This document shows, piece after piece, positions 51,168 to 59,895 of a stretch of DNA of 64,000 bases. The translations under genes and the position numbers were made by a program. Position 1 is the stretch's first letter. The number at the start of each line of letters is the position of its first letter. Under the pieces are notes generated by a model, which saw only the letters and a list, made by a program, of their open reading frames with translations, searched no databases and had not been told where the DNA came from. Origin of the DNA: Paenibacillus oralis (lineage in GTDB: Bacteria > Bacillota > Bacilli > Paenibacillales > Paenibacillaceae); assembly GCF_003863965.1 (NCBI RefSeq), contig NZ_RRCN01000002.1, positions 312,569 to 376,568 of the forward strand. Reading direction: 5' to 3'.

Positions 51168-52718
51168 GGGATATAATTAATGGATTGGGCATCTTTAAGA
51201 GCGTCCTCCGCTTTTTTCAGGCTGTCGTTTGTTTCATCGACGGCCTTTTTGATCTTCGTTAAGTTAATCAGGTCTTTCCATCCACCATTAATTAACGACT
51301 GCAGAGAGGATAGAAGATCTGATGCACCGGATTTGACCTTCGAAAGAAGTTCCGGATCGCTTACTGACGACTTCACATTGCCGGCGAATGTTTTAAGTTT
51401 ATCTGCCAAGGCGAGATCTGACAAAGTTGAGGATAGATTCTCGATTGTTTCCGAACTCTTGACCGCTTCAGCCATATGAGAAAAGTATTCCTGTAAAGGA
51501 TCGTGAATATTTTTAGCTTTCTCTACTAGAAGGATGGCATCGCCCATTGTTAAGTTGGTTTTAGCATTTGTTAGATTAATAGAAACACCAAAATCGCTCA
51601 AGTTAACGTCTTTGCTTATTTCATTAAGATGAAGGGCTCGGCTAATTATGGTGTGTGCATAAGAAAGCGGCACCGGATCGTTTCCATCTATTATTTCGTC
51701 TTTTGCAACAAGACCGGCTTTAATAGCGTATTGAAGAATCTGCTGGAATTGTTCATCTTGGCTGAGATCATAGAATGACTTGGCCAAGAATAAAGCCTTA
51801 GTTTCTGGGTAGATGGCGATAATAACAAACTTCAGAAGCATCTCTTCCGTGATCAATTGATCCGGTTGAAATTCGCCATTGGAATAACCATATTCAGAAG
51901 CTTTCTTCTCAAGAAAACTCATCAGTTCAGAATTGGTATTGGAGGTTGTTGCATCCGAACTCCAGAGTCCCCGCCGCGAAGACTTAGCATCTGCTTCAAG
52001 ATAAGAGAATAAATCTTTCCATTGGGTATTCGGCTCGATTGCAAGTGCCCTTGCATATCCCTCTGCAACGAGATCCGCATTATACAATGAACCATCTTCC
52101 AAAAATACATAGGCGAGTGTCCGCCCGTATGGATCATCCGATTTATCATTTACAATGTACACAGATTTGTCTGTTAACATCTTTTTTGTATGATCGGAAC
52201 TTTCAGGACCGTAAAACTGAACTGGTGTATTTTCCTTTACGGTTTCTGGAGTGTCCATTCCAATCATCCGAATCACCGTAGATTCACCGGCATTTGGTCC
52301 TTCCAGATACTTCCCCTCGAAAGTGTCTCCATCACGGACATGAGTTACTTTGAACTTTTTCTTAAGGGCAGTGTTGATCGTAACAGTGCTTGTTTCCTTA
52401 ATCCACCCCACATCTGTACCTAAGGACTCGCTTACAAAGCGAAGCGGGACATACTGTAAGATGGATCGTGCTTGCTTCCTTTTTTGCTGTAATTGCTTGT
52501 GTTTCTTTATCCCATTCCAAGGAAGCACCCAGCTCTTCGAAGATGACTCTCATGGGTACCATTGTGCTTCCATTTCGAACTTGAGGAGCTGCATCGAAGT
52601 TGATGCGTTTTCCATCCAGATATACGTAGACTTGGCTACGTGCCGCCGCACCATTCTGGAATGGAGCTGACAATGAAATAATTGCAACCATGGAACTGAT
52701 GATGAGCCTTTTAATCAT
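51164..52718 (-). pseudogene. Secreted thermonuclease with copper-amine-oxidase-type domain, frameshifted
   Basis: From ATG 52718 (AGGGGGAAAA upstream) a signal peptide and a CuAO N-terminal-like domain begin (YVYLDGKRINFDAAPQ, TMVPMRVIFEELGASLEW). Near 52440-52470 the frame is lost: the domain resumes in another frame as LQYVPLRFVSESLGTDVGW, with about 25-30 expected residues missing. After that a staphylococcal-nuclease domain is intact (VTHVRDGDTFEG, RMIGMDTPET, DDPYGRTLAYVF) and a C-terminal region resembling SLH-like helices follows. An internal deletion plus frameshift has split it; the downstream part could still be made from an internal start. Confidence 0.8.
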
Positions 52719-52733
52719 TTCGATTTTCCCCCT

Positions 52734-52809
52734 AGAAAAAAATAACGCACAACTCCAGAGGAGTGTGCGCGTGCTTCGTCGCTTAAGATATTCAATTAAC
52801 CCCATTATA
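52734..52809 (-). promoter_or_regulatory. Leader element 11
   Basis: TTGCCG, 18 nt, TATAAT (52804-52809), TTAATTGAATATC, GACGAAGCACGCGCACACTCC/GGAGTTGTGCGTTATTTTTTT. Precedes the thermonuclease gene. Confidence 0.78.
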
Positions 52810-52837
52810 TAGGAACTTGAGTATTGGCGGCAAGCAT

Positions 52838-53434
52838 TCAGAAGAGAACGGCTCTTAAACCAACGAGGGTTGCTCTTTCAAAAGAGTTTTGATCGAGTGT
52901 TACGAATTTTACGTTAATGAGATTTGTTTTTTCCGCATACAAATACGAACCGATTGCACGATCAGAGACGTTTTTGTAGTCCAGGCCGATCTTCCGTACA
53001 AAAGAATCATTTACGACGGAAATGTTCAATGTTTTGTCTTGTTGGGACATTAATCCCTTGAAATGTTGAATGCCAACCACGTTATTTTCTATTCGAGCAG
53101 CTTTTGCGACTTCTTCCGTAACCAATAAAAGTTCATGATTAAGGTACTCAGTAATTTGTGGGTATTTCGACATTAGGCTTGCGTCCAGGCCAACCATAAA
53201 GCCATGATCGAACATTTCATTAATCTGCTTCAAAATGTCATCCAATGAAAACTCTACCTTAGTAGAAGAAGGATTATTCGCTACCAATTCCTTCATTTTT
53301 TTCTCCTCTTCTTTCTGACGCCATTCGTTAACTTCATTTCTGAACTCAATTTTAAATACAATGTATTGGTAAACGAAAACAGCACAGACAATAGCTGCAG
53401 AAATTTGTAGAACCCATTTTGCGGTTTCACTCAT
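52838..53434 (-). CDS. Single-pass membrane protein (198 aa)
   Basis: ATG 53434 preferred over GTG 53443 because GAGGAAG precedes it. Membrane helix at about 8-27, charged coiled linker (NEWRQKEEEKKMKEL), then an alpha/beta domain. Family unknown. Confidence 0.7.
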   Translation of the reverse strand: MSETAKWVLQISAAIVCAVFVYQYIVFKIEFRNEVNEWRQKEEEKKMKELVANNPSSTKVEFSLDDILKQINEMFDHGFMVGLDASLMSKYPQITEYLNHELLLVTEEVAKAARIENNVVGIQHFKGLMSQQDKTLNISVVNDSFVRKIGLDYKNVSDRAIGSYLYAEKTNLINVKFVTLDQNSFERATLVGLRAVLF

Positions 53435-53454
53435 GGTATTCACTTCCTCATGAA

Positions 53455-53482
53455 AATGATCTCATGGGGTATTATACCATGA
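53455..53482 (-). promoter_or_regulatory. Promoter/operator ahead of the 198-aa membrane protein
   Basis: CATGGTATAATACCCCATG: the -10 TATAAT lies inside a palindrome. The -35 is weak. 53483-53660 has no gene. Confidence 0.5.
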
Positions 53483-53668
53483 TCAAATTAAAGTCTGTCG
53501 TCAATTGAATTGTGAATTTCTTAATGCGTGGGATTCCAACAGAATACTTGATTTTTATAGTACAAGGAACCGATTTGAAACATTCCCCTATAAATACAAA
53601 AGGCTTCTTAATTACCTTTTAATCGTGCCCCCGAGATTCTTATTAAACCTCAGTCTCACTATGTAAAA

Positions 53669-54163
53669 TTATAATAATTTTTTTGAATACAATTCGTTAA
53701 GAATTGCAAGTTCATCATTCGTAATCTCTTTCTCTGACTTCAGTTTATTTAATATGCCTTTATATGAATCAGCCTCTTTTTGGGAATCGTCATACAACTT
53801 TTTTAAACTTTCGTTATCATCATGATCTTTTAGTCCTTCAAGGAAACCCATGAGATAACTGATATGTGTTTCAACGCAGAGGATTAGAACTTTCCGGAAG
53901 ACGGACATATTTTCGTTTGTTATTGGGTATATTTTGCTTAAACGGCGTCTTGTCTGCGCTTTTTCTAACTTGTACATCAACATAAATGAACCAATTAGAA
54001 AAAGAGTAGCCCCTGTTCCCCAATACATCTGATGTTCAGCGGGAATTATTAAAGAAAACCAACTTGCGACTTCCTTTAGGCCGATTCCGACGAATGTGAT
54101 TATCAATAACAGGAGTCCGACTATTATGAAATAAAACAACGTATTCGCGATTATTTTTCTCAT
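53669..54163 (-). CDS. Two-helix membrane protein, PITN paralogue
   Basis: 164 aa with helices at about 8-30 and 45-65, then YPITNENMSVFRKVLIL and a charged coiled tail. Same architecture as the gene at 34214. Sits 20 nt after the NYN gene, so probably the last gene of that operon. Confidence 0.72.
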   Translation of the reverse strand: MRKIIANTLFYFIIVGLLLLIITFVGIGLKEVASWFSLIIPAEHQMYWGTGATLFLIGSFMLMYKLEKAQTRRRLSKIYPITNENMSVFRKVLILCVETHISYLMGFLEGLKDHDDNESLKKLYDDSQKEADSYKGILNKLKSEKEITNDELAILNELYSKKLL

Positions 54164-54183
54164 GAGATCTATCCTTTTATCCT

Positions 54184-54750
54184 TTAAGATTTTCTAATCA
54201 AAGTATCTGGCTCGAGTTGGTCAATGATCATTTCGAGGTCTATTACGACATCAACGATGTTCCTAAGGTGAAATGCAGCTTTTTCCCTTCCTAACAAAGC
54301 AAGAACCAATGTGCCATTTTTTTTTGCCCGTTCAACCGCAGGAACAAAATCAGCATCACCGGAAAAGACAACGACATATTCGTACTTATAAAACGCGAAT
54401 TCTACTAGGTCTAAGCCAATGAGTAAATCAATTCCCTTCTCCACGTACCTGTTATCTTGAAAATAGCATTCGCCTCTGTAAACGTTTATCCCATCATGTT
54501 TCAAGGCCTCTAAAAATTTGTAGCGATTATTATACTTCGTTTCATCAAGTTGTTTCGGGGGGAGGGTCCCATAAAAGTTGTAATCGGTCAACATCTTATC
54601 TCCGTAGTTTGCTTTAAGATAATCCTCAACTACCTGATAAAATTTTTTCCATGATCTGATTCCGGTGATTCCCATATCATGTAACTGGTGTATTGCATTG
54701 CTTTCATCAATAAGGATGGCGCTTTTTAAGCGTTTGCCAATTGGTCTCAT
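54184..54750 (-). CDS. NYN-domain (LabA/DUF88-like) ribonuclease-fold protein
   Basis: 188 aa. PIN-like NYN core: SAILIDESNAIHQL (first Asp), EKGIDLLIGLDLVEFA (central acidic), YVVVFSGDADFVPAVERAKK (S/T-GDxDF). Acidic residues all present. NYN proteins are metal-dependent RNases. Four bases after an XRE regulator. Confidence 0.88.
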   Translation of the reverse strand: MRPIGKRLKSAILIDESNAIHQLHDMGITGIRSWKKFYQVVEDYLKANYGDKMLTDYNFYGTLPPKQLDETKYNNRYKFLEALKHDGINVYRGECYFQDNRYVEKGIDLLIGLDLVEFAFYKYEYVVVFSGDADFVPAVERAKKNGTLVLALLGREKAAFHLRNIVDVVIDLEMIIDQLEPDTLIRKS

Positions 54751-54754
54751 GTTG

Positions 54755-55000
54755 TCACCCTGCCATCTTTCGGTTTTTTGAAACTAACAATAGATGTATT
54801 TCCGATAAATCAAGTAAATCAGCAATAAGTGGTAAATGTTGCTCTTTAGGGAATCTCACGTCCCGTTCCCACGCTGAAATTGTCGTTTTAGATACACCTA
54901 ATTTTCTAGCAAGTTGTTTCTGCGAGAATTTCCTTCTTAAACGCTCTCTTTTCAAGTCGGCTGCAATGGTAGTAATTCTATCGTCTTGACCATTTGACAA
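54755..55000 (-). CDS. XRE-family (Cro/C1) HTH regulator
   Basis: 81 aa. FSQKQLARKLGVSKTTISAWERDVRFPKEQHL is a standard HTH_3 core. ATG 55000 has AAGGATCTT. Located between the CoiA-like and NYN genes and probably regulates the operon. Confidence 0.9.
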   Translation of the reverse strand: MSNGQDDRITTIAADLKRERLRRKFSQKQLARKLGVSKTTISAWERDVRFPKEQHLPLIADLLDLSEIHLLLVSKNRKMAG

Positions 55001-55011
55001 GATCCTTCACC

Positions 55012-56217
55012 TCACGATTCATAAAAATTAAGTTGAAGATTGGGTTGAATAGCGAGGATTTTCTTCTTCAATCCAGCATAATTATTTGCTAAATCTTCTT
55101 TGAACACATTCATATAATAGCAATCCTTTCGGTTTACAAAATAGTCTCTCTTAAGCTCCAATGGTCCATGAAGTATATCGTTAGGCCTTTCTGCAAAGTC
55201 CACTACCACTGGTGCTTCTTTAAGAAAGATCACCCAATCAGGAACCAGTATCGAGTTCTCTTGTTGAAAGTAAAGCTTGGCCATAGTAGGATTGGGGACA
55301 GTATGGATAATATTCCTAGTATAAAAGAAATCATCAATTTCTCTTTTTTCGCTGTTGTCTAGCCAATCTCCATCCATGCTTGTGTACTTTCCAAAATCAA
55401 AATCATCCACATCGCTAACAAACGAGATGATCTCTCTTTTATTCTCATTCATTTTGTATTTTGCATAGACGATGATCGGTCGATTCTTATAAAAATCACC
55501 AATATGTAGGTTCATAACATCTAAGGCTCGTTTCATGAAAATTACTGTGTGATTAATATAGAATCCAGATTCTGTTTTTTCGCCGCGAAGGGTAACTTCA
55601 ATGTTTTTCTTAACTGTTTCTTTTGCTGAAAGAATAGAACCTACAATGAATCTCTTTCGATTGCTTAGTTTCCCTTTAGCATCCAATTGAATAATACTCT
55701 TATATGAAGGTATAAGGTCTTCAGCTTTGATTTTTGCTAAAGAGCCTCCTTCTTCGAGCACGAATCGGAATTGAAGAACATGGTCATGTTCATTCTTCAA
55801 AAAATTATTGTGGATATCGAAGATGAACTTAAAAAGTTCCTTTTCCTTTACACACTGATGAAAGCACATGTTTCGAAGCGGTAATCCATCAGCAGAATGG
55901 TTTACTGCCGATTCTGCAAATGATTGGTCCCGTCCTTTCGACTTCATTTTTAGTTTGAAGATTGGGCTTTCATTATTCTTCCGATCGAGTTCTACAACCG
56001 AGGAACAGGCTGAAACAATTTCTTCGATATCATTACCGAAGTATTTGCAGGTGTGAGTTTTTCGATCACTAACACGAAAATGCGGTGATCTATTCCCTGT
56101 TTTTACATAAGTCATCTTGCCATTACAAAATCTGCAGAACACATCACCGTGCTTTGCTTCACGGTAGTACATTGCCGAAATATTCTTTTTTTCTGAACCG
56201 TACCTTGCCCACTGCAT
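55012..56217 (-). CDS. CoiA-like N-terminal zinc-finger protein (401 aa)
   Basis: N-terminal CRFCNGKMTYVKTGNRSPHF...HTCKYF resembles the Cys/His finger that opens CoiA-family and related nuclease-like proteins. A PD-(D/E)XK core is possible late in the protein (PDWVIFLKEAPVVVDFAERPND) but its lysine is not clear. Start 56217 has TAGGAGGCG. Leader element 12 precedes it. Confidence 0.7.
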   Translation of the reverse strand: MQWARYGSEKKNISAMYYREAKHGDVFCRFCNGKMTYVKTGNRSPHFRVSDRKTHTCKYFGNDIEEIVSACSSVVELDRKNNESPIFKLKMKSKGRDQSFAESAVNHSADGLPLRNMCFHQCVKEKELFKFIFDIHNNFLKNEHDHVLQFRFVLEEGGSLAKIKAEDLIPSYKSIIQLDAKGKLSNRKRFIVGSILSAKETVKKNIEVTLRGEKTESGFYINHTVIFMKRALDVMNLHIGDFYKNRPIIVYAKYKMNENKREIISFVSDVDDFDFGKYTSMDGDWLDNSEKREIDDFFYTRNIIHTVPNPTMAKLYFQQENSILVPDWVIFLKEAPVVVDFAERPNDILHGPLELKRDYFVNRKDCYYMNVFKEDLANNYAGLKKKILAIQPNLQLNFYES

Positions 56218-56275
56218 AAAGCCTTACGCCTCCTAATTAACAAAATGGAGATCGTCTGTTCTTCTCGATGCAAAC

Positions 56276-56351
56276 GAAAAAGCACCGGATCACGTCATAA
56301 TTGACGTAAGCGGTGCTTCCACTCATAAGGTATTCGATTACGAATATTATA
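56276..56351 (-). promoter_or_regulatory. Leader element 12
   Basis: TATAAT (56346-56351), CGTAATCGAATAC, then GAAGCACCGCTTACGTCA/TGACGTGATCCGGTGCTTTTT. Precedes the CoiA-XRE-NYN operon. Confidence 0.83.
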
Positions 56352-56382
56352 CCATAAACACTCGAATAAATTAAGCATTTCT

Positions 56383-56793
56383 TCAACGATCACTTATGTA
56401 GTGACCACTGAAGACTTCACGTTTATCTTTTTGGGAAAGTTTCTTCATTGCTCTGGGGTTGTGACCTAAGTTTTTAATTAGTTCTTCATTAATGAAGACT
56501 CTACTGTATTTTTCGAATAATACTCTTCTGTCCATCTTATAAATGTATTCCAGATCGGACTTTGTTTTTCTGGCCCATAGAGAATAGAAAATAAGAAATA
56601 GTGCATGCACCATCAAAAATAATCCAGTTACACTCATCATGAAAGGACCTTTTAATTTCCAGGAAGGATTCGGAACACCAAAAAAATTAATTCCGTTTAT
56701 TATGGTCCAGATAAAGAAAAATACAGATCCGACAGTGGCAGCAGATACAGCAAGGTGTCGAAGCATTTTAGTGGATTGTCTGTGTAACTGCAT
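56383..56793 (-). CDS. Two-helix membrane protein (136 aa)
   Basis: ATG 56793 (MQLHRQSTKM) has AGAGGAT upstream and overlaps the end of the gene at 56768 by 26 bases. Helices near 13-33 and 52-75, basic tail. No family recognised. Confidence 0.65.
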   Translation of the reverse strand: MQLHRQSTKMLRHLAVSAATVGSVFFFIWTIINGINFFGVPNPSWKLKGPFMMSVTGLFLMVHALFLIFYSLWARKTKSDLEYIYKMDRRVLFEKYSRVFINEELIKNLGHNPRAMKKLSQKDKREVFSGHYISDR

Positions 56794-57028
56794 CAATATC
56801 CTCTTCTGAGAAACCAAGGTTTCTCTGGGCGGTTTCAAATGCTGCGCTGTTAAGATGTTTGTGGATGATTTTGTCTAGCACCTTGATATGTGTCTTGGCG
56901 ACATGTTTCTGTTCAGGAGTACCGTAATTAATCATTCCTAGTAGTGTTACGTATTTTTTCATTAGAACTGCAGCGTCAACGGGGCTGAGTTCATGAGTTG
57001 TTGGTTCCATTGTGTATGTCATTGCCAC
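56768..57028 (-). CDS. Hypothetical protein (86 aa)
   Basis: GTG 57028 with TGGAGTG seven bases upstream. Helical; unknown family. Coupled to the following membrane protein gene. Confidence 0.65.
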   Translation of the reverse strand: MAMTYTMEPTTHELSPVDAAVLMKKYVTLLGMINYGTPEQKHVAKTHIKVLDKIIHKHLNSAAFETAQRNLGFSEEDIDAVTQTIH

Positions 57029-57121
57029 TATATATCACTCCAGATGAGGTTTTGATTGATTTCAATGTAAAACCAAATTAGATAGTTTGCAACTTTTGCT
57101 TTATTCAAAAAAATCGGATTA

Positions 57122-57451
57122 CTACTCTCCCGGTTGAGCTTTCAAGGGTGTTTCGTTGTTAAGAATCGCTTTTTTGAAAATATCCTCGATTTCTGCTTTT
57201 CTGATTATGTTGTCGGTAAGGTGATATTCTTCGAAGAGATTGGAATATTCGTCGATCTTCTCAATCAACTGCTTTTCCTGTTGAGTTAGCGAGACTTCAT
57301 CGAATCTTTTGCTCATTTCAAGCAATGAAGTATATTTATTTTGAAGTTCTTCTTTCTCGATAATATTATCAGATACGTAATATTGCCGGAGTATTCTCGC
57401 CATTAAAGATTTAATCGCAATATAATCTGTAACAGAGCTATCATTATTCAT
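57122..57451 (-). CDS. Hypothetical helical protein (109 aa)
   Basis: ATG 57451 behind AGGAGGGA. Two related helical units (RQYYVSDNIIEKEELQNKY and EEYHLTDNIIRKAEIEDIF) show an internal duplication. The IS element ends about 20 nt upstream, so its original promoter has been displaced. Confidence 0.72.
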   Translation of the reverse strand: MNNDSSVTDYIAIKSLMARILRQYYVSDNIIEKEELQNKYTSLLEMSKRFDEVSLTQQEKQLIEKIDEYSNLFEEYHLTDNIIRKAEIEDIFKKAILNNETPLKAQPGE

Positions 57452-57477
57452 AAAGCAATCCCTCCTATGAACCTCCC

Positions 57478-57655
57478 CTACTTACGCTTCGCATAGAAGT
57501 AGGGGTTTCTTACCAGTTCATACCGTTACTTTCTGCAAACAAGTAGGTTGGCTACTTGCTTTCGCTACCAGAGGCGGAAATCTAACGGTATGATTCAGTA
57601 AGCAACACTTTTGCAAGTGGGTGGGAACTCACCGTCTACTACTTCTCGCTCAGGC
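57478..57655 (-). ncRNA. Probable omega (reRNA) region downstream of tnpB
   Basis: About 180 nt between the tnpB stop and the RE hairpin have no ORF and contain several self-complementary segments (CATACCGTTA/TAACGGTATG; AAGTAGCC/GGCTACTT). In this family the RNA from here guides TnpB, with the guide lying beyond RE. Confidence 0.6.
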
Positions 57656-58824
57656 TATGCGATCCGTAGATACTTGATCGATTTCGTTTCGCCCAAATAT
57701 CGGATTTCTCTATGCAGATATTTGGACAAAATTCCTTTGCTTCCATGAACGTCCCGATGTTCTTTGTAGCCGCAGGAACAGCTATAGTTTCTTGTAGAAG
57801 TCTTTTTTCTTCTACCGCAACAAGGACATTGTTGACTCGTGTAGCTTTCATCTACCATCTTCACGCTTGTTCCATGTTCTTCAAGTTTGTATTCGAGTTG
57901 TTTCCGAATCTTGCCGAAACTCCAATTGGATAACTTTTGCGTGACGGTCTTTCCTTTCTTCTTTTTCGTATGACGCTCTACGCCTTCCACTTGACCAATC
58001 ACGACTTCTCTGATCTCATTTTCCGTACACCACTGAACAAATTGCTTGGTTGTTTTATGAATGACATCATGGAGTTGGCGTTCGCTTTTGCTGAGTATGT
58101 AGGTTTTGGCTCTCTTGTACTTTTTCCACTGCCGACTGCCTTTTTGGCATTTGCTCATAAGCTTCTGGATCTCGGCCAGCTTCTTGTTTCGAAGCCGATG
58201 AATACTTCTTGCTTTCCTTCCCGTGATGATGATCGACTGGTTTGCGGTGGTCGTTGCTGTAATCGAGTGGATTTCACCCAGATCAACTCCTGCAACCTCG
58301 CTTCCATCGTTTTCCATTGCTACTTTCCCATCCTCATAGCAAAGAGAGACCGTGAGTTTTTGGTCATACACCAGTTCTATTTCTTTGATCTCGGCATCGG
58401 GCAAATCGGCAACAATAATCTGAATCGGCTCTTGGCGCTTCCCATTCTGGATGCCAAGACTTAATTGTATCGTGTTGCCCTCTATTTTGAATGATTGGTC
58501 TACCCATTTTGTGTTGAAATACTTCTTGTTTTTATAGGGGTATTTGGCATTCAGGCCCTGGTTTTTCGCTTGCCTTGCACTCTCTCTGGCAAACAGATAT
58601 TTATGACAAACCGCCTGTACGGACTGTGAGTGAAGGGGGAACTGATTTTTCAAAGCGGTTTGAAGTTCTGTTTTTCCAATCCATTTTCCATCATGCTGCA
58701 GGGAATAGTTCTTGGCGACCGACAGACACTGGTTCCAGATTTCGGCTGAAATCCGGTTGCACGCAAACAGTCTGTCCAGGTCGGCTTTGGAAGTTCGAAA
58801 GGTTGTTTTGACACATCGGATCAC
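57655..58824 (-). CDS. tnpB: TnpB RNA-guided nuclease
   Basis: 389 aa; GTG 58824 behind AAGGAGGTG. RuvC-like active site: GVDLGE (Asp), VVIGQVEG (Glu) and HRDVHGS (Asp), with zinc ribbon CPCC...CSCGY between the last two. Normal length, so probably active. Variant HRDVHGS replaces the more common NRDVNAA. Confidence 0.93.
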   Translation of the reverse strand: MIRCVKTTFRTSKADLDRLFACNRISAEIWNQCLSVAKNYSLQHDGKWIGKTELQTALKNQFPLHSQSVQAVCHKYLFARESARQAKNQGLNAKYPYKNKKYFNTKWVDQSFKIEGNTIQLSLGIQNGKRQEPIQIIVADLPDAEIKEIELVYDQKLTVSLCYEDGKVAMENDGSEVAGVDLGEIHSITATTTANQSIIITGRKARSIHRLRNKKLAEIQKLMSKCQKGSRQWKKYKRAKTYILSKSERQLHDVIHKTTKQFVQWCTENEIREVVIGQVEGVERHTKKKKGKTVTQKLSNWSFGKIRKQLEYKLEEHGTSVKMVDESYTSQQCPCCGRRKKTSTRNYSCSCGYKEHRDVHGSKGILSKYLHREIRYLGETKSIKYLRIA

Positions 58825-58831
58825 TCCGCTT

Positions 58832-59077
58832 TCACCTCCTTCCCTTGACTCTCAATATAGGATAGTTCCGTGTGGGATGCGCCATGAAAAGCACATGAAT
58901 ATGATCGTGATTCCATTCGCTGATCGCAATACGATAGTTTGATCCAATGCGTTCAAAAACGCTTTTCGCATACTCGGAAATCTCATCCGTTAACACCTTT
59001 CTACGGTATTTGATACAAAGTATGAGATGGTAGTTCAAGGAGAACACTGAATGATTATTGGAGTCTAATTTCATCAA
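58832..59077 (-). pseudogene. tnpA: Truncated TnpA (Y1 transposase)
   Basis: Opening VFSLNYHLILCIKYRRKVL and WNHDHIHVLF (the HUH pair) are clear, but the frame ends in AHPTRNYPILRVKGRR without the catalytic Tyr helix. About 50 residues are missing, so the element cannot move on its own. Confidence 0.88.
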
Positions 59078-59260
59078 TACACCGTATATCTAGCTAGGAC
59101 TGATTATATCGAATTACCACAAACCAGCGCAATAAGAGCTTCCAGGCTTCGCCTGGCCGATATTCATCCCCTCCCTATAGAGGAAGGGGACTTCTCTCGG
59201 AAGGCTGTTAAACAAGATAACACTTCCCGGGCTTTTTTCATAAAATATCCGTCGCCCTAA

Positions 59261-59704
59261 TTAGCTATGGACGAGATTTGATCTGCCACCCAATTTGTTG
59301 TGAAATTCTTTTAAGGTCATCTTCTTAAATCCATGTTTGGTTACTTTTAACCATACTCGAATTCTTTCTGGCAAATCCTTGAGTATTTTGTTCGCTCCAA
59401 TTTCGATTGACTCTTTAGTCCCGAATAAAGCGGACAAAGGAATCTCCATTGGAAAGGCACTTTCACACGAATTAAACTGAATTAGGGCATAAATCTTATC
59501 TTCTGAGTAGGTGAAAATATTTTTTACTTCGGCCCATGAAATATCTTCGAGGTATACCTTTTTAATCAGTAATTCGGCTAAACAAAAGGCACGAAAATGT
59601 ATGACACCTTCATGAACAGGTGGTACACAGAACGATAGCTCTCCAAATTCCACATTTACCCCAAGCGCCCGACAATACTCTTCGAAAGAAACTGAATTCA
59701 TCAT
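59261..59704 (-). CDS. Hypothetical protein (147 aa)
   Basis: ATG 59704 with TGGAGG upstream. Soluble alpha/beta protein; unknown family. A long leader with a switchable terminator lies upstream. Confidence 0.7.
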   Translation of the reverse strand: MMNSVSFEEYCRALGVNVEFGELSFCVPPVHEGVIHFRAFCLAELLIKKVYLEDISWAEVKNIFTYSEDKIYALIQFNSCESAFPMEIPLSALFGTKESIEIGANKILKDLPERIRVWLKVTKHGFKKMTLKEFHNKLGGRSNLVHS

Positions 59705-59727
59705 TAAACCTCCATAAATTTAGATAA

Positions 59728-59864
59728 TAAAAAACCCTTAAGGCGGTCATTGTCGTCAAAATAGACAGACATAGACACCTTAAAGGTGGATTCCGTACAT
59801 AGAATGTCCCCCATCGCTTGACCAGGGAAAGAAAAAAATGGATGCAAGGTATGAAATTATTATA
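59728..59864 (-). promoter_or_regulatory. Long leader with competing hairpins (attenuator)
   Basis: TATAAT (59859-59864) starts a leader of about 130 nt. CACCTTTAAGGTG (59776-59788) can fold on itself, or ACCTTTAAGG can pair with CCTTAAGGGT followed by TTTTTT (59728-59742) to form a terminator. The two folds use the same bases and exclude each other. Confidence 0.65.
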
Positions 59865-59895
59865 CCATACGCCTTGATCGGAATGGAATAGAGCG

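Larger units (their letters stand above)
57470..59200 (-). mobile_element. IS200/IS605-family element
   Basis: Bounded by hairpins CCCCTACTT...AAGTAGGGG (57474-57505) and CCCCTCCCTATAGAGGAAGGGG at 59168-59189, the subterminal hairpins expected at RE and LE. Carries tnpB and a damaged tnpA. No terminal inverted repeats or target duplication, as usual for the family. Ends are approximate. Confidence 0.85.

Noticed and set aside
58832..59077. Functional TnpA
   Set aside because: The catalytic Tyr helix is missing, so it cannot be an active Y1 transposase.
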